58,557 nt of DNA from Candidatus Solibacter usitatus (GTDB taxonomy: Bacteria; Acidobacteriota; Terriglobia; Bryobacterales; Bryobacteraceae). The translations under genes and the position numbers were made by a program. Each line of letters begins with the position of its first letter. Position 1 is the first letter of the stretch. Positions 27,701 through 35,743 of this stretch are shown here, piece by piece. The notes beneath the pieces are model-generated. The model worked only from the letters and a program-made list of their open reading frames with translations, did not search any database and was not told the origin of the DNA. The stretch lies in NCBI GenBank assembly GCA_016191645.1, contig JACPVQ010000009.1, positions 1 to 58,557 of the forward strand, written 5' to 3'.

Positions 27701-28038
27701 GTAAATATTACAGAAACATTCGACTTTCCCCTATCGCGGTTTCACTGGCGCCGCCGCCGGGACGGCAGAAGAATGCCAGCATGAGGCCTACTTGGCATCC
27801 GTCCTTCGAAGAGGATAACTCTATCATCTACGCTGGTATTGCATGGGCGTGCTTGGGATAATGATAGGCGATGCAGGAGGGGCACAATCCATGGCTCACC
27901 GGCAATCTGCGCGGCTTCCTGAGACTGCGGTTCAGGGCGCATGGGGCCCACGTGGATAGAACAAATCAAGAATAGAACTTGGCGGCAAGTTGAATAATGC
28001 GCATGTCGCGCGCGTTATTTTTTTCCCGAGGAATGCGG
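27701..28038. other. Intergenic stretch without a recognisable gene
   Basis: About 340 bases between the kinase promoter and the end of the ABC-F gene. Short open frames here lack ribosome sites and similarity to any family I know. A run of seven T follows a weak GC-rich inverted stretch near 28008-28025 but is not convincing as a terminator. Confidence 0.5.
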
Positions 28039-29676
28039 CTAGGAATGGATGCCTGGAGCTTCGTGGCCAAGGCTTTGCACGTATTCCGCATACGAGCCCG
28101 GATACAGTAGAGGGCTGCGATCCGTTCCACTTTCGCCGCCTAATTCCAGAACGCGCGTGCTGAGGCCGCGCAGAAACGCGCGGTCGTGCGAGACGAAGAT
28201 CATGGTGCCTTCAAAGGATTGCAGCGCGTCCACGAGCATCTCTTTCGTCGCCAGATCCAGGTGATTCGTCGGCTCATCGAGGACTAGAAAGTTCGGCGGA
28301 TCGTAGAGCATGCGCGCCATGGCGAGCCGCGATTTCTCGCCGCCGGAAAGAGCGCGAATGAGCTTTTCCACATCGTCGCCGGAAAACTGAAATGCACCCG
28401 CGAGCGTGCGCAAAGAACCGATCCCATCCTGCGGAAAATCGCGCTGCAGCTGTTCCATGACGGTCAGATTCGGATTGAGCACATCCAGCGATTGTTGCGC
28501 GAAGTAACCCATTTTGAGGCTTGCGCCCAATTGCACGACGCCCTGATCGGGGTCGAGCACTCCGGCGATCATTTTCAGCAACGTACTTTTTCCCGCGCCA
28601 TTGCGTCCCATGACGGCCCAGCGCTCGCCGCGGCGGATGGTGACTTGAAAATCCTCGTAGAGGACGCGCGAACCGAAGCGCTTGTACAGGTTTTCCACCA
28701 CGACCACCTGATCGCCGGAGCGCGGCGGCGCGCGGAACTCGAATTTCACAACCTGGCGTTTCCTGGGCAATTCGATTTTCTCGATCTTATCCAACGCTTT
28801 GATGCGGCTTTGCACCTGCGCCGCCTTTGCGGCGTGGGTCTTAAAGCGGTCGATGAAGCGCTGCTCCTTGGCGAGCATCGCCTGCTGCCGCGCAAACGCG
28901 GCCTGCTGATTGGTCTCGCGAATGGCGCGTTCGCGTTCATAAAAATCGTAGTTTCCCGAATAGACGGTGATTTCGCCCGCGTCGATCTCGGTGATTTTGG
29001 AAACAACGCGGTTCATGAATTCGCGATCGTGCGTGGTCATGAGAAGCGTGCCCGGGTAGGATTTGAGAAACTGCTCCAGCCAGATGATGGACTCGATGTC
29101 GAGGTGGTTGGTGGGTTCATCCATCAGCAGAACGTCCGGGTTTCCCAGTAATACGCGGGCGAGGGCAACACGCATCTTCCAACCGCCGGAGAGCGCGCCG
29201 GTATCGCCGTCGATCTGTTCCTCCAAAAAGCCGAGCCCCTGCAGAACCTCGCGGGCCTGCGCTTCCAGGGCGTAGCCGCCGAGATGTTCGTACTCCTCCT
29301 GCACTTCGCCGAGACGCGACAGAATGCGATCCATCTGGTCCGCTTTGGACGGATCGCCCAAGGCGTGATGGAGTTCCTCCAATTCGTGATGCAGCGCTCC
29401 GGCGCGGCCGCTTCCGGCGATCGCTTCATCGAGCACCGAACGCCCCGACATCTCCTCCACGTCCTGCCGGAAATAGCTGATGGTGATCTTGCGGGGAACC
29501 GAAACTTCGCCTTCGTCGGGAAACTCTTCACCCACAATCATGCGGAAAAGGGTGGTCTTCCCCGCCCCGTTTGGCCCCACCAAACCTACCTTCTCACCGG
29601 GGTTTAGCTGGAAGGAGGCATCGACAAAGATAAGTTGCTTGCCGTACTGCTTTTGAATATTGGAGAAGGAGATCAA
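28039..29676 (-). CDS. ABC-F family ATPase (YbiT-like, ribosome-associated)
   Basis: A 545-residue protein with two ABC ATPase domains and no membrane part. Walker A motifs are GPNGAGKTT and GRNGAGKST, signatures LSGGWKMR and LSGGEKSR, Walker B MDEPTNHLD and LDEPTNHLD, joined by a charged linker. ABC-F proteins act on the ribosome's E site in translation control or antibiotic protection. The start is a TTG at 29676, since the conserved MISFSNIQKQYG begins there. Divergent from cysS, 57 bases apart. Confidence 0.93.
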   Translation of the reverse strand: MISFSNIQKQYGKQLIFVDASFQLNPGEKVGLVGPNGAGKTTLFRMIVGEEFPDEGEVSVPRKITISYFRQDVEEMSGRSVLDEAIAGSGRAGALHHELEELHHALGDPSKADQMDRILSRLGEVQEEYEHLGGYALEAQAREVLQGLGFLEEQIDGDTGALSGGWKMRVALARVLLGNPDVLLMDEPTNHLDIESIIWLEQFLKSYPGTLLMTTHDREFMNRVVSKITEIDAGEITVYSGNYDFYERERAIRETNQQAAFARQQAMLAKEQRFIDRFKTHAAKAAQVQSRIKALDKIEKIELPRKRQVVKFEFRAPPRSGDQVVVVENLYKRFGSRVLYEDFQVTIRRGERWAVMGRNGAGKSTLLKMIAGVLDPDQGVVQLGASLKMGYFAQQSLDVLNPNLTVMEQLQRDFPQDGIGSLRTLAGAFQFSGDDVEKLIRALSGGEKSRLAMARMLYDPPNFLVLDEPTNHLDLATKEMLVDALQSFEGTMIFVSHDRAFLRGLSTRVLELGGESGTDRSPLLYPGSYAEYVQSLGHEAPGIHS

Positions 29677-29733
29677 ACGAAAGGTTACCGGGACGGGTCT
29701 AATACGATGATACTGCTAACATAGAACAATTGC

Positions 29734-31134
29734 ATGTCTTTGCGTTTTCATAACACCCTCACCTTACGGATGGAAGAGTTCGCGCCGCAGGATGGAAAAA
29801 CCGTGCGCATGTACACCTGCGGGCCCACCGTGTGGAATTACGTACACATCGGCAACCTGCGGACGTTCGCATCGCAGGATATTCTGCGCCGCTGGCTGCG
29901 TTATCGCGGCTGGGAATTGCGTCACGCGATGAATCTCACCGACGTCGACGACCGCATCATTCAACAGGCGGCCGAAGCCGGTCAAACCATCTACGATTAC
30001 ACGGCGGGTTATGCCGCGGCGTTCTTCGAGGACACGGCCAAGGTACGGCTGGAAAAGCCCGAGATCGTCTGCAAAGCCACGGATCATATCGGCGATATGG
30101 TGGACGTGATTCAGCAGCTGGAAAAGAACGGCTGCACCTACGTGAGCGAAGGTTCGGTTTATTTCCGCATCACCGGTTTTCCCGAATATGGAAAACTCTC
30201 GCATACGCGCTTTGAAGGGAACAAAGCGGGCGCGCGCGTGGACACGGATAAATACGATAAAGAGAACGCCCGCGATTTTGTGTTGTGGAAGGCGCGCAAA
30301 GAGGGCGAACATTTTTGGGATTCGCAGCTGGGCGCGGGCCGCCCCGGGTGGCATATCGAATGCTCGGCGATGGCGATGAAGTATCTGGGCGAGACTCTGG
30401 ACATCCATGCCGGCGGCGTGGACCTGGTGTTTCCGCATCACGAGAACGAAATCGCCCAAGCGGAGGCGGCGAGCGGCAAACCGTTCGCGCGCTTCTGGCT
30501 GCACACCGAACATCTGATGGTGGAAGGCCAGACGATGTCGAAGTCGCTGGGCAATTTCTATACGCTGCGCGATCTGTTGGAGAAAGGTCACTCGCCGGAA
30601 TCTCTGCGCTATTTGCTGCTCTCGGTGCCATATCGCAAGCAACTCAATTTTACTTTTGACGGGCTCCGCTCCGCGGCCACGGCCATCGACCGGCTGCGCA
30701 ACTTTGAGTTGCGGTTGCATACGGCGCGTTTCGACGAGGGCGTCGATGCCTTGATGGAAGAGCGCGCGGCGAAGGCGATCAGTCAATTTGAAGCGGCGCT
30801 CGACGACGATTTGAACACGGCGGAAGCGCTGGGCGCGGTTTTTGAATACGTTCGCGAAGTGAATACGGCAATGGATGCCGGAGGTTTCCGGGATGGAAAC
30901 CGCGTCGGCGCGGGGAATCTGCTGGCGAAGTTCGATGCCATCTTCGACGTGTTGCGGCCCACAGTGGCGGGCAATGCGATTTCGGACGATGAGATCGAGA
31001 AGCTGTCGGCGGAGCGAACGCAAGCCAAGAAGGCAAAGAATTTCGCCCGCTCGGATGAGATTCGCAACCTGCTGCTGGCGCAAGGCGTCGTATTGGAAGA
31101 TACAAAGGAAGGGGTCCGCTGGAAGCGGAAGTAA
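29734..31134 (+). CDS. cysS: Cysteinyl-tRNA synthetase
   Basis: A 466-residue class I aminoacyl-tRNA synthetase that charges tRNA-Cys. The zinc cysteine and HIGH-type motif are in YTCGPTVWNYVHIGNLRTF, the second zinc-binding region is GWHIECSAMA with HHENEIAQ, and the KMSKS-type motif is TMSKSLGN (near residue 268). The length is normal for the family. It is followed after 1 base by a sulfur amino-acid PLP enzyme, so the two are likely co-transcribed. Confidence 0.97.
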   Translation: MSLRFHNTLTLRMEEFAPQDGKTVRMYTCGPTVWNYVHIGNLRTFASQDILRRWLRYRGWELRHAMNLTDVDDRIIQQAAEAGQTIYDYTAGYAAAFFEDTAKVRLEKPEIVCKATDHIGDMVDVIQQLEKNGCTYVSEGSVYFRITGFPEYGKLSHTRFEGNKAGARVDTDKYDKENARDFVLWKARKEGEHFWDSQLGAGRPGWHIECSAMAMKYLGETLDIHAGGVDLVFPHHENEIAQAEAASGKPFARFWLHTEHLMVEGQTMSKSLGNFYTLRDLLEKGHSPESLRYLLLSVPYRKQLNFTFDGLRSAATAIDRLRNFELRLHTARFDEGVDALMEERAAKAISQFEAALDDDLNTAEALGAVFEYVREVNTAMDAGGFRDGNRVGAGNLLAKFDAIFDVLRPTVAGNAISDDEIEKLSAERTQAKKAKNFARSDEIRNLLLAQGVVLEDTKEGVRWKRK

Positions 31135-31135
31135 C

Positions 31136-32317
31136 TTGAAGATCCAGACCAAAGCCGTACATGCGGGAGACCGGAAACGCCATTGCAAAGCGATTCCCGT
31201 CACCACGCCCATCTACACGGCGTCCAGCTACGTCTATGAAGATGTCGCAACACTCGACAAAGTATTCGGCCGCGAAGTGGAAGGTGATTCCTACTCGCGC
31301 TACGAAAACCCCACCAACCGGGCGTTGGAAGAGCAACTGCTTGCGCTGGAAGGCGGCGCGGCGGCGTTGGCCACGGCATCGGGAATGTCGGCGATGCAAT
31401 TCGCGCTGCTGGGCGCGCTGCTGGACCGGCGCAAACGGGTGGTCTCGGCAAGCGCTCTCTACGGCGCTACGATCCGCATGCTGCAATCGCTGTTTGAACC
31501 GATGGGTATCGAAACCACGTGGGTGGATATCTGCGATTTGCCAGCGGTGGAGAAAGCACTGGCGGAGAAGAAGCCGGGCTGCGTGGTAATGGAAACCATC
31601 TCCAATCCGCTGCTGCGCGTAGGGGCTGTGGATCGTATTGCGGAGATGACGAAGGCCGCCGGCGCGGCGCTGGTGGTGGACAACACGTTCGCCACTCCCG
31701 TCATGATTCGCCCGCTGGAGTTCGGAGCGAATTTCGTAGTTCACAGCGTCACGAAATATCTGGCCGGGCACGGCGACGTTTTGGGCGGCGCTGTCATTGC
31801 CGATGCAGAACACTCCGAACAGCTGCGCGCGATGAGCCGCACAGCCGGTCCCGTTCTGGGGCCCTTTGAAAGCTACCTCACCATGCGCGGCATTAAAACA
31901 TTTCCGCTGCGCTTTGAACGGCAGTGCGCGAACGCGCGGCGTATCGCCGAGTGGTTGGCCGCGCAGCCCGGCGTAGCGAAGGTTTACTTTCCCGCCGATC
32001 CGGGACACCCCGACGCCGGCGTCATCGCACGGCTCTTCCCGCAAGGCGTCTATGGCGCAATGATCAGTTTCGAAATCAAGGGCGCGGGCAAAGAGCAGGT
32101 GTTCGCATTCATGGACAAACTCCAACTGGTGGTGCGCGCCACTTCGTTGGGCGATGTGCATAGCATGGTGCTCTACCCGGCGATGAGTTCGCACCGCGAT
32201 ATTTCTCCGAAGCAGCGCGAGCGGGTGGGCATCCGCGACAATCTTGTGCGTCTGTCGGTGGGGATTGAAGACACAGAGGACATCATCGCCGATCTTGCCG
32301 CGGCGCTGGAAAAATAG
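31136..32317 (+). CDS. Cys/Met-metabolism PLP-dependent enzyme (cystathionine gamma-synthase/gamma-lyase type)
   Basis: A 393-residue fold-type I PLP enzyme. Landmarks: SYSRYENPTNRALEEQL, the PLP-contacting ATASGMSAMQF, VDNTFATPV with the cofactor Asp, and the Schiff-base lysine in HSVTKYLAGHGDVLGG (Lys207). The C-terminal RLSVGIEDTEDIIADL is typical. Whether it is a synthase, a lyase or an O-acylhomoserine sulfhydrylase cannot be told by eye. The TTG at 31136 starts the conserved KIQTKAVHAG. Position after cysS supports a role in cysteine/methionine supply. Confidence 0.9.
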   Translation: MKIQTKAVHAGDRKRHCKAIPVTTPIYTASSYVYEDVATLDKVFGREVEGDSYSRYENPTNRALEEQLLALEGGAAALATASGMSAMQFALLGALLDRRKRVVSASALYGATIRMLQSLFEPMGIETTWVDICDLPAVEKALAEKKPGCVVMETISNPLLRVGAVDRIAEMTKAAGAALVVDNTFATPVMIRPLEFGANFVVHSVTKYLAGHGDVLGGAVIADAEHSEQLRAMSRTAGPVLGPFESYLTMRGIKTFPLRFERQCANARRIAEWLAAQPGVAKVYFPADPGHPDAGVIARLFPQGVYGAMISFEIKGAGKEQVFAFMDKLQLVVRATSLGDVHSMVLYPAMSSHRDISPKQRERVGIRDNLVRLSVGIEDTEDIIADLAAALEK

Positions 32318-32363
32318 CCCGTTCCACTCTGGTATAGAATCGAAGTACCAATTGGGGGCATTG

Positions 32364-35300
32364 ATGCGACTTCTCACTACGATTCTATTTTCCGGCGCGC
32401 TGTTCGCGCAAAGCCAGCTGGCCACTGTCAGCGGCACCATCGTCGATACATCCGCCGCGGTCATTCCGGGCGCTCATCTGAAGTTCGCCAATCAAGAGAC
32501 CGGCGAAGCGTGGTCCGCCACATCGAACAACGAAGGGCATTACACGCTGCCGCTGATCAAACCGGGGAAATATTTTCTCGACGTGGAAAAGGCGGGCTTC
32601 AAAAACTATCGCATGACGGAACTTATTCTGGAGACCGGTGGACAACACCGCGTCGACGTGAAGCTGGATGTCGGGTCGCAGGCGGAACGAATTACCGTGG
32701 AAGCGTCGGTGCCGCAGCTGCAAACGGAATCGTCGTCGGTGGGCGCGGTGGTGGAGAACCGCACCATCGTGGACATGCCGCTCATCAACCGGCGCGCGGC
32801 GCAGCTGGCGCGGTTGACCGGCTTTGTCGTACAGGTGGGCACGGGCTCTAACTTCGCCATGGGCGGCGGCCGCGGCAACAACACCAACTGGCGCGTCGAC
32901 GGGAGCAATGTACAGAACGTGCTGGTGGGCGATCAGGGATTGAATTTCGACCCGCCCATCGAATCGCTGCAGGAATTCAGCGTGTCCATCAGCAATTACT
33001 CGGCAGAGCTTGGCCGGACAGGCGGCGGCGTGGTGCAGATGACGACCAAAAGCGGCACCAACCAGTTTCATGGCTCCGCCTATGAATACTTTCGCAACGA
33101 CAAACTGGATGCGCGCACGTTTTTCGCCGCGTCGAAGACTCCGCTCCACTACAATCTTTTTGGCGCGAGTTTCTCCGGCCCCATTCGCAAAGATAAGACG
33201 CATTTCTTTTTCAACTACGAAGGGCGGCGCGAAAACCGCGGGTCGACATTCATTTACAGCGTGCCCACGGCGGCGGAAAAAACCGGCGATTTCTCAGCCA
33301 ACCCCATCGTGGTGCGCGATCCGGAGGCTGCCGCGCGCGCTCCGTTTGCGGGAAACCGCATTCCCGCCAGCCGCCTGGATGCGATTGGTGCGAAGCTCAC
33401 CTCTTACTTTCCCGACCCGAATGTGGCGGGTCAGGGTTCAGGCAATGCAAACTTCCGCGCCAATGCGGCGTCTACGGATTATCCAAACAACTACGTTTCG
33501 CGCGTCGATCACGCGTTCAACGAGAACGACCGCCTCTACGGCCGGTTTCTATCGAGTCATGGCAGGCAGATCGACAACCCCACGTTTGCCACGGCCGCCG
33601 TGGATCCTTTTTACAGACGGCGCACGAACCAGTTCTTCAACGGAGGAGTGACGTGGTTTCACAATTTCAAACCGTCGCTGATTAACGAGTTGCGCTTCAA
33701 CTACGATTGGCGCGAGTTCATCAACCTCAATAGCGGCGCCTATTCCGACCTGAACAAACAGATCGGCTTGAAGGGCGTGAAGCAGGAGTTCGGACCGCGC
33801 GTGACCATTACCGGCTTTCAGACGATGGGCGAAAGTTCCAACATGGAGCGCATTCAATCGCCCATCCGCGGCACGCACATTGCCGACAACATGCTGTGGT
33901 CCAAGGGCAAACACAATCTTAAATTCGGATTTGAGCGGCGCACTTCCGTCAACGACGATCTGAACCGCAATACGGCGGGCGGCCTGTTCGGCTTTACGAA
34001 TACGGCCACCGGCCACGGCGTTGCGGCGCTGCTGTTGGGGTGGGTGCAAAGCGCCAGCGTCAATGAAGTGTTTCCCATTCGCAGCCGCATTGACGCATGG
34101 GGCGTGTTTCTGCAGGACGATTGGAAAATCACGAACCGCCTCACTCTGAACTTGGGTTTGCGATGGGACATGGACGTTCCGCGGCGTGAACTTTTCGACA
34201 ACCGCATGAACTCCTTCGATCTGTTCGCCGTCAATCCGGTTTCGGGAACTCCCGGAGTGGTCACCTTTGCCGGACGCAATGGCGTTTCGCAGTACGCTCA
34301 TGATTTCGACCGCAACAACTTTGCGCCGCGCCTGGGCTTCGCTTATCGCGTGACGGAAAAGTGGGTCGTGCGCGGCGGCGGAGCGATTCTCTACATGGGC
34401 CTCTACGATCAGGCCACGGTGATCAATTCGACGAGCGGCTTCAGTTATCGCGGCAACTTCGTGTCGCCGGACAATGGACTGACCGCGGCGTTGCGTTTGA
34501 AGGACGGATTGCCGCCGATCCCACTGCCAAGCGACAAGGATCTCAATCCAGGCTTCGGCGCGGTGCGCGTGGGACAGAGCCCGGTGGAATCGGTGGAGTA
34601 TTTTCAACCTGGGCCTCGCGACACATCCTATATGATGAGCGCGAACGTGAATGTGCAGCGCCAACTCGCCTCGCGCCTGTTGCTGGAAATCGGCTATCTC
34701 TCTACGCTGGGGCATAAGCTTGCGTCTCCGGTAGGGTTGACACTCAATCAGGTGCGGCCGGAACTGATGGGCGCGGGCAACGCGCAGATTCGCCGTCCGT
34801 TTCCGCAGTTCACCGACGTGACGCAAACCGCTCAGCCGTTTGGCAACTCCAACTACCACGCGATGAACGTCAAGTTGGAGAAACGTTACGGCAAAGGATT
34901 GCAATTCCAGACCAACTACACATGGGGGCGCGGGATCGACGACATGGAATCGCGCGGCGAGTTGGGCGGCAACCCGGGGTCGGCGCTGGCTAACGTCTAT
35001 AACCGGCGCGCCGACCGCGGCTTGAGCGGCAACAGCATCGCTCACCGCTTGATTTCCAGCATGGTTTACGAACTGCCGTTTGGCAAAGGACGGAGCTTTG
35101 CCATGGAGAATCGCGCGGCTAGAACCGTTCTGGGCGGCTGGACCATCGGCTATATCGGGGAGTTCCGCACGGGCCCGCCGCTGGGCGTCGCCGAGCAGAC
35201 GAACAATACAAACTCGTTCTCGCCGGCCAACCGCCCGAACGTGGTGGGGAGCCCGTCCATCACCGGCGACCGCTCGCGCACCGATCAACTGCGGCAGTAT

Positions 35301-35591
35301 TTCAATACCGCCGCCTTTGCCGCGCCCGGGCAGTTTGTGTTTGGAAATGCCGGCCGCACGACAGGCTTTGGCCCCGGCGCGATTGCCATGGATGTATCGA
35401 TCTTGAAGGACCTTGCGATTTCGGAGCGGGTGAATCTTCAGTTCCGCACGGAGATGTTGAATTTCATCAACAACCCGAACTTCAATCTACCGAACCTGCA
35501 GCGAGGCAACGCGACGTTCGGAACTATTACGTCCTTGATTGATACGAACCAGGCGAGGATTATTCAGTTCGGGTTGCATCTGCGGTTCTGA
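32364..35591 (+). CDS. TonB-dependent receptor, Oar-like, with carboxypeptidase-regulatory N-terminus
   Basis: A 1075-residue outer-membrane protein. A signal peptide (MRLLTTILFSGALFAQ) is followed by a carboxypeptidase-regulatory beta-sandwich (ATVSGTIVDTSAAVIPGAHL, about 20-105), a plug-like domain (about 125-250; VEASVPQLQTESSSVGAVVENRTI region) and a large beta-barrel that ends in the aromatic FGLHLRF. This is the common Acidobacteriota receptor type; the ligand is not known. Repeat copy E begins about 20 bases past its stop, and the convergent gene is a hybrid kinase. Confidence 0.92.
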   Translation: MRLLTTILFSGALFAQSQLATVSGTIVDTSAAVIPGAHLKFANQETGEAWSATSNNEGHYTLPLIKPGKYFLDVEKAGFKNYRMTELILETGGQHRVDVKLDVGSQAERITVEASVPQLQTESSSVGAVVENRTIVDMPLINRRAAQLARLTGFVVQVGTGSNFAMGGGRGNNTNWRVDGSNVQNVLVGDQGLNFDPPIESLQEFSVSISNYSAELGRTGGGVVQMTTKSGTNQFHGSAYEYFRNDKLDARTFFAASKTPLHYNLFGASFSGPIRKDKTHFFFNYEGRRENRGSTFIYSVPTAAEKTGDFSANPIVVRDPEAAARAPFAGNRIPASRLDAIGAKLTSYFPDPNVAGQGSGNANFRANAASTDYPNNYVSRVDHAFNENDRLYGRFLSSHGRQIDNPTFATAAVDPFYRRRTNQFFNGGVTWFHNFKPSLINELRFNYDWREFINLNSGAYSDLNKQIGLKGVKQEFGPRVTITGFQTMGESSNMERIQSPIRGTHIADNMLWSKGKHNLKFGFERRTSVNDDLNRNTAGGLFGFTNTATGHGVAALLLGWVQSASVNEVFPIRSRIDAWGVFLQDDWKITNRLTLNLGLRWDMDVPRRELFDNRMNSFDLFAVNPVSGTPGVVTFAGRNGVSQYAHDFDRNNFAPRLGFAYRVTEKWVVRGGGAILYMGLYDQATVINSTSGFSYRGNFVSPDNGLTAALRLKDGLPPIPLPSDKDLNPGFGAVRVGQSPVESVEYFQPGPRDTSYMMSANVNVQRQLASRLLLEIGYLSTLGHKLASPVGLTLNQVRPELMGAGNAQIRRPFPQFTDVTQTAQPFGNSNYHAMNVKLEKRYGKGLQFQTNYTWGRGIDDMESRGELGGNPGSALANVYNRRADRGLSGNSIAHRLISSMVYELPFGKGRSFAMENRAARTVLGGWTIGYIGEFRTGPPLGVAEQTNNTNSFSPANRPNVVGSPSITGDRSRTDQLRQYFNTAAFAAPGQFVFGNAGRTTGFGPGAIAMDVSILKDLAISERVNLQFRTEMLNFINNPNFNLPNLQRGNATFGTITSLIDTNQARIIQFGLHLRF

Positions 35592-35610
35592 CACGCGGGG
35601 AGCGGCCGGT

Positions 35611-35684
35611 GTGTGGGGCAGATCTCCAGATCTGCGAGCCGGTCTCCAGACCGGATTGGCGAGATTTCAGAGTCTAGTAGTACA
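35611..35684. repeat. Composite palindromic repeat, copy E
   Basis: GTGTGGGGCAG, then hairpins GCAGATCT-CC-AGATCTGC and CCGGTCT-CC-AGACCGG, then GAGATTTCAGAGTCTAG to the end motif TCTAGTAGTACA (35673-35684), identical to the right end of copy C. A further AGTAGTAGAACAG and GGCCCCAC just downstream (about 35707-35727) look like a second partial copy. It lies between a TonB receptor and a hybrid kinase that converge. Confidence 0.87.
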
Positions 35685-35743
35685 GCAAGGCGAGGGTTTC
35701 CAAGAGTAGTAGAACAGCTGGCCCCACAACCGGAATCATTGCG

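Noticed and set aside
27742..27969. 75-codon minus-strand frame upstream of the ABC-F gene's end
   Set aside because: No ribosome site, no motif and composition of a chance frame.
28008..28025. GC-rich stretch plus T run as a terminator
   Set aside because: The inverted repeat is weak and the T run is on the strand that has no gene ending there.
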